Assembly: GCA_016213505.1 (NCBI GenBank)
Contig: JACRAF010000035.1
Location: 1 to 55,833 of the forward strand
Direction of reading: 5' to 3'
Origin: Devosia nanyangense
Lineage (GTDB): Bacteria > Pseudomonadota > Alphaproteobacteria > Rhizobiales > Devosiaceae
Length of the DNA stretch: 55,833 bases
This document shows, piece after piece, positions 42,826 to 51,147 of this stretch. Within the stretch, counting starts at the first letter, position 1. Every line of letters starts with the position of its first letter. The translations under genes and the position numbers were made by a program. The notes beneath the pieces are model-generated. The model searched no databases. It saw only the letters and a program-made list of their open reading frames with translations, and was not told where the DNA came from.

Positions 42826-44046
42826 ATGGCAGTGATCGAGCAGGGTGCGCCCGTCGGGTTCGAACCGGGCGCGCGCAATACCGCGGCGGGACTGACGCTC
42901 ATCGGGGCGGTCGCCGGTGGGGTCATCGCTGTGCTGCTGTTTGCGGCCCGCGACGTGCTCGTTCCGCTCGGCGTCGATCGTCCAGCCGACCCAATGACGC
43001 TGTCACTGCTCGGCGCAAGTGCCGTGTTCATGGCGCTGGGCGGGATCATCGCTTTCGCGCGGCTGGGGCTTGGCGGGGCCATCGCGCTCATCGGAGTGCT
43101 GTTCTGGCTCGCTGGGTGCATCATCTTCAAGAGCTTCGGCTGGACACTCGGTGCGCCGGTGGGTCTCGGCTTCCTCGGCGCGCTCACCGCGATGATCTCG
43201 CACGATCGGCACGCGATCGTTGCCGACGATCGATTGATCTTCCGGCAGAGCGGATTGACGCGATTGACCCACTGGGTCTGGGCGGTCGCGATGTTCTTCC
43301 TGCTGCTGTCTGGGCTGCAGATCTTCAATGCCCGCCCCAACCTCTATATAGGCCAGCAATCGGGCTTCGCCTTCGACAACTCGATCCTCGACATCTACGC
43401 CGTCAACGGGCCGAATGGACCGGCCGGACAGACCAAGATACTCGGTCAGGTCTTCGATACCACGGGCGTGCTCGGCATGAGTGGCACGGCAGAGCGGCCG
43501 GTGTTCACGGCATTCCCCGGTTGGGCGACGATCCCATCCTATCGCGACCTCGGCACCGGTCGGGTGGTGCACTTCTTCTTTGCCTGGATTCTCGTCGGCA
43601 CGCTCGCCATCTGGTTGATCAACGCGGTGGCGACGGGGCACCTGTGGCGCGACATCATCGTCAAGCCGCGCGACATCCGCGACTTGCCAAGGGACATCTT
43701 CGACCATATCCGCCTGCGCTTCACCCATGGCAGGAGCTACACGCCGCTGCAGAAGGTCGCCTATTTCGGCGTCTTCGTCGTCGCCTTCCCGCTGATCATT
43801 CTCACCGGCCTCACGATGTCGCCGGGGATGGACGCGGCGTGGCCGTGGCTGCTCGACGTCTTCGGCGGGCGGCAGACGGCGCGCACCATCCACTTCCTCA
43901 CCATGGCGGCGTTTGTGCTGTTCTTCTTCGTGCACATCGTCATGGTGGTGCTGGCTGGACCGATCAACGAGCTGCGTTCGATGATCACGGGCTACTACCG
44001 GACCAATGTCCATCTGGAACCGGGATCCAAGGGCGAGGAGCGCTGA
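42826..44046 (+). CDS. Cytochrome b (b561/di-heme) membrane subunit
   Basis: A 406-aa membrane protein. An N-terminal extension with three or four helices (about 20-125) precedes a cytochrome b561-like core with heme-ligand type histidines in LTRLTHWVWAVAMFF, GRVVHFFFAWILVG and ARTIHFLTMAAF followed by FFFVHIVMVV. It ends 1 bp before the molybdopterin oxidoreductase gene and is thus its likely membrane electron partner. The ATG at 42826 follows CAGGGGG. The extra N-terminal helices are not typical of plain b561 proteins. Confidence 0.85.
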   Translation: MAVIEQGAPVGFEPGARNTAAGLTLIGAVAGGVIAVLLFAARDVLVPLGVDRPADPMTLSLLGASAVFMALGGIIAFARLGLGGAIALIGVLFWLAGCIIFKSFGWTLGAPVGLGFLGALTAMISHDRHAIVADDRLIFRQSGLTRLTHWVWAVAMFFLLLSGLQIFNARPNLYIGQQSGFAFDNSILDIYAVNGPNGPAGQTKILGQVFDTTGVLGMSGTAERPVFTAFPGWATIPSYRDLGTGRVVHFFFAWILVGTLAIWLINAVATGHLWRDIIVKPRDIRDLPRDIFDHIRLRFTHGRSYTPLQKVAYFGVFVVAFPLIILTGLTMSPGMDAAWPWLLDVFGGRQTARTIHFLTMAAFVLFFFVHIVMVVLAGPINELRSMITGYYRTNVHLEPGSKGEER

Positions 44047-44047
44047 G

Positions 44048-44839
44048 ATGGCAAACCTGATCCTGTCGCGCCGGACCTTCCTCGCCGCTTCGGCCGCTGG
44101 CGCGTCGAGTCTCGTGCTTGCCGGTTGCGACCAGTTCGATTTCCTGGGTCAGCGCGATCATCAGGTCCGCGACTTCCTCGAGCGGGCCAACAGCCTCACC
44201 TATCAGGCGCAGCGCATTCTCGCGGGCGAACAGACGCTTGCACCCACCTATGACGAGAGCGAAATCCGCCAGCCGCAGCGGCCGAACGGATCGACTGATC
44301 CGAAGACCGCGGACTATGTCGCTCTCGCGGCGAACGGCTTCGCCGACTACCGGCTGCGTGTGTCCGGCCTTGTCGAGACCCAACTGACATTATCGCTCGA
44401 CGAGTTGCGCAACATGCCGGCCCAGAGCCAGGTGACCCGGCACGACTGCGTCGAAGGCTGGAGTTGCATCGCCAAATGGACGGGCACGAGGCTCGGCGCC
44501 ATCCTCGACCAGGCCAGGGTCAAGCCGGCCGCGAAGTTCGTCGTCTACCACTGCTACGACACCATGGGCGGCGGGCTGTCGGGTCCCGAGGCGTTCTATG
44601 GCAGCTCGGACCTGATCGACGCCTATCATCCGCAGACAATCCTCGCCTATGGGCTGAATAACGCGACGCTGCCGATCAGCAACGGTGCGCCGATCCGTGT
44701 CCGGATCGAGCGGGCGCTGGGCTACAAGCAGTCCAAATACGTCCACACCATCGAGCTGGTCGAAAGCTTCACCAAGTTCGGCCAAGGGCAGGGCGGCTAC
44801 TGGGAAGACCACGGTTACGACTGGTATGGCGGCATCTGA
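44048..44839 (+). CDS. Molybdopterin-dependent oxidoreductase (sulfite oxidase/YedY-like), Tat exported
   Basis: A 264-aa periplasmic enzyme: Tat signal (ILSRRTFLAASAAGASSLVLAG) with a lipobox-like LAGC directly after, so it may also be a lipoprotein. The oxidoreductase molybdopterin fold has the molybdenum-ligating cysteine in HDCVEGWSC (about residue 134). YHCYDTMGGGLSGPEAFYG and GLNNATLPISNGAPIRV are further family blocks. Electrons should pass to or from the cytochrome b encoded 1 bp upstream. The substrate (sulfite, sulfoxide, other) is not deducible. Confidence 0.88.
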   Translation: MANLILSRRTFLAASAAGASSLVLAGCDQFDFLGQRDHQVRDFLERANSLTYQAQRILAGEQTLAPTYDESEIRQPQRPNGSTDPKTADYVALAANGFADYRLRVSGLVETQLTLSLDELRNMPAQSQVTRHDCVEGWSCIAKWTGTRLGAILDQARVKPAAKFVVYHCYDTMGGGLSGPEAFYGSSDLIDAYHPQTILAYGLNNATLPISNGAPIRVRIERALGYKQSKYVHTIELVESFTKFGQGQGGYWEDHGYDWYGGI

Positions 44840-44950
44840 CGGCGGTGCAGAAGCGCCGGGGATCGGATCGTTAACCTTTTATTAACTTTGTGCGCACGTC
44901 GGGAGCCGCGTCTGCTAATCTTGGCAAAACAAGGCTAAGCGGAGGGCATC

Positions 44951-45454
44951 ATGCTTCGGTCCTGGAAATACCTCGCGGCTTCGGTCGCGCTGATCGGCGC
45001 GCTCGCCGTGCCGGTGGTTGTCCTGGCGCAATCGCTGCCGACGCTGTCGCTCACGGCGCAGGCAGGCGCTTTCACCGGCAAGTGGGTTTACCGGAGCTTT
45101 TCGGTGAGCAGTGACCCCAAGGCAACGCTCGCCAAGCTGGCGCTGGGACTCAACGAGCTGACGCTGACTGAGCAGGGCGGCCGCATCGCCGGCACCCGCA
45201 CCGGCCAGGGGGTCAGCTACGATCTTGCCGGGACGGCGCTGTATGCGGCCAAGCAGGGCGCCACGATCCGGCTCCATGGTACCGCGACGATCAGCGGCAA
45301 GACCTACAACTACGACTATTTCGGCTATCTCATGCCGTCGTGGAGCGTCGGCGGCACCCAGCCCGACACCATCATGGGGACGGTGCTGCGCAGCGATCCG
45401 GCCAATCCGGCCAACGCGCCGCTTATCGCCGCGTTTGCCGCGACCCGCGAATAG
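44951..45454 (+). CDS. Secreted protein of unknown function
   Basis: A 167-aa protein with a Sec signal (about residues 1-26, ending VVVLAQ). The mature part is beta-rich and glycine/threonine-rich (GKWVYRSFSVSSDP, GGRIAGTRTGQGVSYDL, GATIRLHGTATISGKTYNYDYFGYL), suggesting a small beta-barrel or lipocalin-like fold. A GGAGG ribosome site precedes the ATG. No family recognised. The preceding 111 bp include an AT-rich promoter-like block (GTTAACCTTTTATTAAC). Confidence 0.75.
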   Translation: MLRSWKYLAASVALIGALAVPVVVLAQSLPTLSLTAQAGAFTGKWVYRSFSVSSDPKATLAKLALGLNELTLTEQGGRIAGTRTGQGVSYDLAGTALYAAKQGATIRLHGTATISGKTYNYDYFGYLMPSWSVGGTQPDTIMGTVLRSDPANPANAPLIAAFAATRE

Positions 45455-45587
45455 CCCCTCCGTTAGCGACTCCGATACCAAGCTAAAAGGTCGTTCGAGT
45501 CGAACGGCTCCGCCTCTGCTATGACAGCCTCGCCGAAACGGGTGTGGCATGTACGGGTTGCAGATACACTTTCAGCGGAGACGGAAG

Positions 45588-45791
45588 ATGCTGATGCGCT
45601 TGGGGGCTCTTCTGGCGCTTGGCCTAGGCGGACTGCTGGCGGTGATGCCGTTGCCGCGCGCCGATGCGACCGAGTCCGGTGCCGGTATCCAGCGGCCCGT
45701 CGCCAAGTCCGATGCCATGAGCCTCCTGCTCTCGCCCGCGCCGTTGTCCAGCGAGCGCTTCATGTCCTACTACGTGCTCGCCTATCGCTGA
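45588..45791 (+). CDS. Small secreted protein of unknown function
   Basis: A 67-aa protein with an N-terminal signal-like helix (MLMRLGALLALGLGGLLAVM) and a short tail including SLLLSPAPLSSERFMSYYVLAYR. A purine-rich GGAGACGGAAG lies before the ATG; the ATG at 45594 is possible too. No homologue recognised. The 246 bp after it contain a small GGGGC-N6-GCCCC hairpin (45816-45831) and then the helicase leader. Confidence 0.55.
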   Translation: MLMRLGALLALGLGGLLAVMPLPRADATESGAGIQRPVAKSDAMSLLLSPAPLSSERFMSYYVLAYR

Positions 45792-46006
45792 TCGCAGGCG
45801 AATTGCCTTGCAATCGGGGCGCGCTTGCCCCATATGCCGCTCAGTCGATGGCTCGCGTCTTCACCTCGCATGAGGAATTCGCTGTCAGCCTGTGACGAAC
45901 TTCTCTTCTTATCGATTAGTGCGGTGAGCGGCGAAGTGGCCCGGAGACCATCCCGGGCTTGAACGCACCCGCGCGATAATCCTGTCGCCCGATGCACAAT
46001 TTTGTC

Positions 46007-46027
46007 CCGCCGCCAAAAGAGCGGCGG
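46007..46027 (+). promoter_or_regulatory. 5' leader hairpin before the DEAD-box helicase gene
   Basis: CCGCCGC (46007-46013) and GCGGCGG (46021-46027) enclose a CAAAAGA loop, 10 nt before the ATG at 46038. In the mRNA it would sit over the ribosome-binding region, which would make translation depend on unwinding, possibly by the helicase itself. Confidence 0.45.
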
Positions 46028-46037
46028 CGCGCACCGC

Positions 46038-47561
46038 ATGGTCCGGTGCGCCAATGAAAGCTGTCCGTTGACTCATTCAACATTCGCTACCCTCGGCCTG
46101 CCGGCGCAGATTCTCAGCGCCCTCGACAAGGCCGGTTTCACCACCCCGACGCCGATCCAGGCCAAGGCCATTCGTCCCCAGATGGAGGGCCGTGACATCC
46201 TCGGCATCGCCCAGACCGGGTCTGGGAAGACCGCCGCGTTCGGCCTCCCCATCATCGCCGGTATCGCCGAACTCAAGGGCCGCCCCGCCCCGATGACCAC
46301 CCGCGCACTGATCCTCGCGCCGACCCGCGAATTGGCCGTGCAGATCGAGGAAGTGCTGCAGAAGCTCTCGACCGGGATGCGACTGCAGACCGTGCTCGTG
46401 CTGGGCGGCGTGTCGCGCAATGCCCAGATCCAGAAGATCGCGCGCGGCGCCGACGTCGTCATCGCGACGCCCGGCCGCCTCAAGGATCTATTGGACGACC
46501 GCAAGCTGAAGCTCAACGAGACGCGCTGGCTGGTCCTCGACGAAGCCGACCGCATGCTCGACATGGGCTTCATCGTGCCGGTCAAGCAGATCGCCGCGGC
46601 GATCGGCCCGCGCCGGCAGACGGCGCTGTTCTCGGCCACCATGGCGCCCGAGATCGCCGAACTGGCCAAGGGCCTGCTCAACGACCCGGTGCGGGTCGAA
46701 GCCTCGCCGCCGGCAACCACGGTCGGCACGCTCGAGCAGCGGGTCATCATGGCCGGCTCCAAGCAGAAGCGCGACGAACTCAATGCGCTGCTGAAGGATC
46801 CGGCGCTCACCAGCGTTCTCATCTTCTCGCGCACCAAGCACGGCGCCGACAAGGTGACCAAGAACCTCGCGATCGACGGGCATGACGCCGCGGCGATCCA
46901 CGGCAACAAGAGCCAGAACGCCCGCCAGGCGGCGCTCAAGGGCTTCTCGTCCGGCCGCGTGCGCATTCTCGTTGCGACCGACATCGCGGCGCGCGGCATC
47001 GATGTGCCGAACATCAGTCACGTCATCAACTACGAACTGCCGGACGACCCGGAGAACTACGTGCACCGCATCGGCCGCACGGCGCGCAACGGCGCCTCGG
47101 GCATTGCGATCACGCTGTGCGATGGCACCGAGCGCGGCAAGCTGCGCGATGTCGAGCGGCTGATCCGGCGGACGTTGCCGGTCAGCGGCGAACTCAAGGG
47201 CGCCGAGGCGAAGCTTGCCGATGCCCCCAAGGGCCATCGCGGGCAGGGGCCGAAACCGGCCGGACGGAGCAATGAACAGCGGCCGCAGCGTAATTCGGGC
47301 CGGCATTTCTCGGGCGCCAAGAAGGCGGCGATCGTCGATGGTCGCGCCGAACACAAGCCGCGCCAGCAGAAGCCGGCGCCGAAGCGCGAGGTCGTCGCCG
47401 CACCGGGTGGCGCTCCGCCGAGCGCGACGTGGTGGGAGAAGCCGACCGGCTCGGGCAATGCCGTGCCGCCGAAGGCGCGATGGAACAAGAACCAGAAGGA
47501 TGCCGGCCGCGCCAAGCGCAGCGGTCAGCCGCCTCGCTCGGGCGAGCGCGCGACAGCCTGA
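46038..47561 (+). CDS. DEAD-box ATP-dependent RNA helicase (RhlE-like)
   Basis: A 507-aa helicase: Q motif (FTTPTPIQAKAI), motif I AQTGSGKT, Ia PTRELAVQ, GG, TPGRL, II DEAD, III SAT, IV LIFSRTKHGAD, V ATDIAARGID, VI HRIGRTAR. The C-terminal tail (about 385-507) is basic, low-complexity and glycine/proline/arginine-rich, typical of RhlE and likely an RNA-binding extension. The start is uncertain: ATG 46038 is used, but TTG 46068 begins exactly at the conserved LTHSTFATLGL sequence and no strong ribosome site precedes either. Roles in ribosome assembly and cold adaptation are common for the family. Confidence 0.93.
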   Translation: MVRCANESCPLTHSTFATLGLPAQILSALDKAGFTTPTPIQAKAIRPQMEGRDILGIAQTGSGKTAAFGLPIIAGIAELKGRPAPMTTRALILAPTRELAVQIEEVLQKLSTGMRLQTVLVLGGVSRNAQIQKIARGADVVIATPGRLKDLLDDRKLKLNETRWLVLDEADRMLDMGFIVPVKQIAAAIGPRRQTALFSATMAPEIAELAKGLLNDPVRVEASPPATTVGTLEQRVIMAGSKQKRDELNALLKDPALTSVLIFSRTKHGADKVTKNLAIDGHDAAAIHGNKSQNARQAALKGFSSGRVRILVATDIAARGIDVPNISHVINYELPDDPENYVHRIGRTARNGASGIAITLCDGTERGKLRDVERLIRRTLPVSGELKGAEAKLADAPKGHRGQGPKPAGRSNEQRPQRNSGRHFSGAKKAAIVDGRAEHKPRQQKPAPKREVVAAPGGAPPSATWWEKPTGSGNAVPPKARWNKNQKDAGRAKRSGQPPRSGERATA

Positions 47562-47578
47562 ACACGGCTACTGACTCC

Positions 47579-47606
47579 AGGGGCGGCCTGCGGGCCGCCC
47601 CTTTTT
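47579..47606 (+). terminator. Rho-independent terminator of the helicase gene
   Basis: A perfect 10-bp stem (47579-47588 with 47593-47602), a TGCG loop and a T-run directly after. Starts 17 bp past the helicase stop. Confidence 0.93.
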
Positions 47607-47652
47607 GTTGTCCGGTTCGCGCCGATGAACGCCCCCTAAACGCCACGTTGGA

Positions 47653-47678
47653 GGAACGTTCAACCGAGTTCCCGCATT
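47653..47678 (+). promoter_or_regulatory. Possible EcfG-type promoter before a small exported peptide
   Basis: GGAAC (47653-47657), 17 bp, CATT (47675-47678). The -35 is exact and the -10 has the same single deviation (CATT) as the site before nepR. About 50 bp upstream of the small gene at 47728. Single weaker match, so tentative. Confidence 0.4.
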
Positions 47679-47727
47679 TTGGACGCAGGATGCACGCCGG
47701 CAATCACTGCCCAGGCACTCCACGGTG

Positions 47728-47853
47728 ATGAAGATGCTGAAACTCGCGCTTGTCGCTCTGTTCGCCCTCTCGATCGGGACGCTGGCCGCCGCGGCGTCAG
47801 CTATTCCCGGCGAGGTCGCCATCTCGGTCATTGTCGCGGACACCGGACTTTGA
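47728..47853 (+). CDS. Small exported peptide of unknown function
   Basis: A 41-aa product consisting of a clean signal peptide (MKMLKLALVALFALSIGTLA, then AAASA) and an 18-residue mature part starting IPGEVAISV. The ribosome site is weak. It has a possible EcfG promoter and lies just after the helicase terminator. Convergent with the condensation-like gene. Real translation is uncertain, but the signal-peptide pattern and MKMLK start are convincing. Confidence 0.5.
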   Translation: MKMLKLALVALFALSIGTLAAAASAIPGEVAISVIVADTGL

Positions 47854-47872
47854 CTGCGCGCTGTGCCCTGCG

Positions 47873-47953
47873 ATGACCTCGCTTCAGTTGCTCATCGTGT
47901 TTGCCGCGGTCCTGCTGGTCCTCTCACTGGGTGCTGCAAGCATTCTCATCTAG
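47873..47953 (+). CDS. Possible 26-aa single-helix membrane peptide
   Basis: MTSLQLLIVFAAVLLVLSLG and AASILI form one hydrophobic helix, 19 bp after the preceding small gene. There is no clear ribosome site, and its last 8 bp overlap the end of the opposite-strand condensation-like gene, so this is tentative. Confidence 0.3.
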   Translation: MTSLQLLIVFAAVLLVLSLGAASILI

Positions 47954-49253
47954 CGCTTTCCAGGATGGTCATCGCGCGATCTCCAAGAGCCACGGCCTCA
48001 CTCTCCGCGAGGGCATAGGCGGTGTAGCCGATGCTGAGGTCGATCCCGCCGAGCCGTTCGCTGGCGATGACGAAGATCGACGGCCCGAACATGTCGAGCG
48101 ACACGGCCATGGTGACGTCTTCGAGTTCATAGGCACCGTAGTCGCGGCGGAGTCCCGACTCTCCGGCGGTTGTAACTGCGAGCCCATCGATGCGGCGATG
48201 GTGGGTGAGCGTCGGCAGAGTTTCCCTCGAGTACACCTCCCACTCCGGCAGCTTCATGATGCTGGCGGCTGCCTGATCCTTGGCAAGCGCCGTGATGAGG
48301 CGGAAGGACGCATCGCGAGCGATAGCCCAGAACTCGTCACCTATCGGGTGACGGGTGCGAAGGATGTCAATGTAGCAGCCATAGGTTTCAGCCGGCAGTG
48401 CGGGTTTGCAGAGACGGCGGAGGTCGATGGTGGTCAGCACCGTCATCGCCTCGATATCGTAACGCTCGCGCATGGCGAGGAGGAATGCCGCGGTGACGGC
48501 ACCGTGCAGCGTCGTTCGGTTGGTCTTGATCGCGACCTTCAATTCGGCCGTGGCGTTGGCCCCGAGGTGCCGCGCAACGACCCGCGTTTCGGAAGCGGGG
48601 TTCGGCACCTTCTGGCGCGGAAGCCGGAGTGCTGGTTCATAGGCACGGGTGCCGTTCTCGGACTTTTTGGGGAGCCCGGCTTCGAGGGGCGGGGGCAGCG
48701 TCGAATGGACCGGAACCTTCTGCGACGCGGTCTCGGGGTCGGCGAGAAACTCGAGCAGCTGCCGCGCGATCATGTTGCCGGACTGTGCGTCGAGCGTGGC
48801 GTGATCGGCGCAGATGACGATGTGGGTCAGGTCGTCATCGGGTGATTGGCGCACGAGGGTGAGCCGGAGCCGCGGGTGTCGTCCCCGCTTGATCGGCGTC
48901 CGCAAGTCCTTGGCCAACACCTTGCGCCAGGCTTCCGGGTTCGGATCGGTGACGACCTTAAGCGGAATCTCCGTCGTGCCCTCGGTGTCGAACCAGGGCT
49001 GGCGATAGGCGAAGGGCGGCAGGCGCCGGAACACGACGCCGCCGTAGCGAATGTGGGCGCGGAGGATCGGGTGCTGGGCCTGGAGCCATCGGAGCGCCTC
49101 GGCGACCTGGGCCGGGTCGAGCCGGCCGCGCACATGCAGCACCTGCATGGCGATGAGCCCGCCGAAGGCGTGCAGATAGTTGAGCAGCCGCTCCTGTTCA
49201 CCCAGCGGGCGCGTCTCGCCCAATCGCCGTCCTCCCGATTCTCGCGGCACCAT
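47946..49253 (-). CDS. Stand-alone condensation-domain-like acyltransferase
   Basis: A 435-aa protein resembling free-standing condensation/PapA-WES type acyltransferases. It has the N-terminal LGEQERLLNYLHAFGG block and, near residues 150-156, DHATLDA in the place of the HHxxxDG active site (second histidine H151 and aspartate D155 kept, first histidine replaced by D150). The second half holds TLHGAVTAAFLLAMRE and YGCYIDILRTRHPIGDEFW, usual condensation landmarks. Such enzymes join an acyl group carried on a phosphopantetheine arm to an amine or alcohol. It is divergent from an ACP gene (51 bp) which is convergent with an AMP-ligase gene: a complete activation, carrier and transfer set. No signal peptide or transmembrane helix. 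Confidence 0.8.
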   Translation of the reverse strand: MVPRESGGRRLGETRPLGEQERLLNYLHAFGGLIAMQVLHVRGRLDPAQVAEALRWLQAQHPILRAHIRYGGVVFRRLPPFAYRQPWFDTEGTTEIPLKVVTDPNPEAWRKVLAKDLRTPIKRGRHPRLRLTLVRQSPDDDLTHIVICADHATLDAQSGNMIARQLLEFLADPETASQKVPVHSTLPPPLEAGLPKKSENGTRAYEPALRLPRQKVPNPASETRVVARHLGANATAELKVAIKTNRTTLHGAVTAAFLLAMRERYDIEAMTVLTTIDLRRLCKPALPAETYGCYIDILRTRHPIGDEFWAIARDASFRLITALAKDQAAASIMKLPEWEVYSRETLPTLTHHRRIDGLAVTTAGESGLRRDYGAYELEDVTMAVSLDMFGPSIFVIASERLGGIDLSIGYTAYALAESEAVALGDRAMTILESAR

Positions 49254-49304
49254 TTCAGGTCGGCGCGAAATTGGCTAGTATGGTCTCCAAACGGGAGGCT
49301 GCCG

Positions 49305-49550
49305 ATGGGCGACGTCGAACAACCGATAATGGACTACATCGCCGGCGTCGTCGCGGAAGGCGGCGGCGCGCCAGTGACTCGCGACACGCAATTGCTCGAG
49401 GCGGGTGTGCTCGATTCGATCAACCTCGTGCGCCTTGTGCAGTTTCTCGAGGAGCGCTTCGGCATCAAGATCGCCGACGCCGACCTAGGTCCCGAGCTGT
49501 TCGAATCGCCGGCGGCCGTTTCGGCGTATGTGGCCCGGCAGCTCGGCTAG
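49305..49550 (+). CDS. Acyl carrier protein
   Basis: An 81-aa carrier protein with the phosphopantetheine attachment serine S38 in LLEAGVLDSINLVRLV, followed by the typical helix EERFGIKIADADL. The helix-2 start DSI is that of carrier proteins used with stand-alone ligases. GGGAGG lies before the ATG. It ends inside the last codon of the ligase gene on the other strand (4-bp overlap), while its start faces the condensation-like gene. No phosphopantetheinyl transferase is nearby, so a housekeeping one must load it. Confidence 0.88.
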   Translation: MGDVEQPIMDYIAGVVAEGGGAPVTRDTQLLEAGVLDSINLVRLVQFLEERFGIKIADADLGPELFESPAAVSAYVARQLG

Positions 49551-51016
49551 AGCTCGCGCAGCTTACCTCTGAGCAGTTTGCCCGTCGGGCTTTTGGGCAA
49601 CGCCTCGAGGAAGGCGATTTCGGCTGGCACTTTCTGTACCGACAGCTTTCCGCGCGCGTGCCGGATGAGTTCGTCCTCGGACACGTCGGCAGTCCGCACG
49701 ACATAGGCCCGCAGCCGGTTGCCGCTGCGGGTGTCGGGGACGCCGATCACGGCTGCGTCTTCGACCAATGGATGCGCCGCGAGAGTCTCCTCGACCTCGA
49801 TGGGGTCGATCTTGTAGCCCGACACTTCGATCAGGAGCTTGCTGCGGCCGCGGATGAAGAGCCGCCCTTCGTCGTCGAGCGAGGCGAGGTCACCGGTACG
49901 GAACCAGCCATCGTCGAAAGCCTGCGCGTTCGCCGCCGGCTCGCCGAGATAGCCCTGCATCAGCGAGGACGAGCGCACCAGCAGCTCGCCGACATCGGGT
50001 CCTAGTTCGGTCTCGTATGGCGCGATCCTCACCTCGGCATCGCCTGCGGGCCGTCCGACCGAGGCCCAGCTCGCATCGGGATCGGCCGAAGTGTTGTGCG
50101 ACACCATGATGGCCTCGGTCGAACCATAGGCCTGCCGCAGGGTGATGCCGAAGCGAGCGCGCATCGCCTCGAAGATCGGGCGCTTCAGCGCCGCTCCACC
50201 GGAGAAGGCGAGGCGCAGGGCCGAGAGGTCGAAGGCTCCTCCCTGCGCCGCGAGGATCTCGTACATGGCTGGGACCGCGCCAGTGAAACTGACTCGGTGC
50301 GCGACCATCGCATCGAGCAGTTTCTTGCGCGACAGGGCCAATGGCAGCGAGTCGCTCCAGTAGAGCGTCGTCGCGCCGCGCGCGACGGCATTCATCGTGC
50401 CGAGAAGGAAGCCCACGGCGAAATTGGACGGCAGAATGTTGAGGACCACATCCTCGGGCTGCAGGTCCCAGGTGGTGCTGGTGCGTACCCCGTCGGCGAT
50501 GAGTTCGGCGTGGGTGTGCGGCACGATCTTGGGCAGGCCGGTGGACCCCGAGGACGACAGATAGAGGGCGGTGGTCTGGCCGGACAGGTTCGGCAACGGA
50601 GTCGTGACGGCGATCTCGAGATCGGCGAGGGCGCTGGTCAGAAACAGCGCTGCGGCAGGGGCAACATCGGCGATGAGCGACTCGGCGGCTGTCTTGTGCG
50701 CCGGAGCGGCAACGATGGCGGCGAGGCCCGACTTTGCCGCGAGGCTCGCCAGTTCCGCCCGTGTTGCCGTCGTGCCCAGCGGCATGGCGATGGCGCCAAT
50801 GGCGAACAGCGCGTGCGCGACGACGAATATCTCGGGCGAATTGGGGATCAGGAGGGCGACGACGTCGCCCCGGCCGATGCCGCGGTCCGCGAAACCCGCA
50901 GCCAGCCGGGCGATGCGCTCGACCAGCGCTGCATAGGACAGGAACTGCTCACCCTGCCGCAAGCCGCTGCTGGCGGGTGCCTTTGCGGCGATGGCGAGGA
51001 GGTTGTCGTAGATCAT
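49547..51016 (-). CDS. AMP-forming acyl/aryl-CoA ligase-type adenylating enzyme
   Basis: A 489-aa ANL-superfamily enzyme: phosphate loop LSSSGSTGLPK (about 153-163), A5 motif QAYGSTE, A7/A8 block WFRTGDLASLDDEGRLFIRGR and catalytic lysine K480 in SPTGKLLRG. Complete for adenylation and thioester formation. The short N-terminal part and hydrophobic pocket residues suggest a small aliphatic or aromatic acid rather than a long-chain fatty acid, but that is a guess. Probable job: activate an acid with ATP and load it onto the neighbouring ACP for the condensation-like enzyme. The 130 bp upstream of its start contain no gene. Confidence 0.88.
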   Translation of the reverse strand: MIYDNLLAIAAKAPASSGLRQGEQFLSYAALVERIARLAAGFADRGIGRGDVVALLIPNSPEIFVVAHALFAIGAIAMPLGTTATRAELASLAAKSGLAAIVAAPAHKTAAESLIADVAPAAALFLTSALADLEIAVTTPLPNLSGQTTALYLSSSGSTGLPKIVPHTHAELIADGVRTSTTWDLQPEDVVLNILPSNFAVGFLLGTMNAVARGATTLYWSDSLPLALSRKKLLDAMVAHRVSFTGAVPAMYEILAAQGGAFDLSALRLAFSGGAALKRPIFEAMRARFGITLRQAYGSTEAIMVSHNTSADPDASWASVGRPAGDAEVRIAPYETELGPDVGELLVRSSSLMQGYLGEPAANAQAFDDGWFRTGDLASLDDEGRLFIRGRSKLLIEVSGYKIDPIEVEETLAAHPLVEDAAVIGVPDTRSGNRLRAYVVRTADVSEDELIRHARGKLSVQKVPAEIAFLEALPKSPTGKLLRGKLREL

Positions 51017-51147
51017 ACCTGCTCTGCTACGCCGGCGAATGGACTGCGTAAAGTGCGCCGTTCGAGAGCGGCCTTACGCGTTGCAGTTCGGGTTGCTGGC
51101 GTAGCGCGGCCCGAGCCGATGAGCACGAGGCTGCTCACCGGGCTCTC

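Noticed and set aside
44870..44900. GTTAACCTTTTATTAAC as an operator
   Set aside because: The arms are only 5 bp with an AT-rich centre; it reads more like promoter sequence than a specific site.
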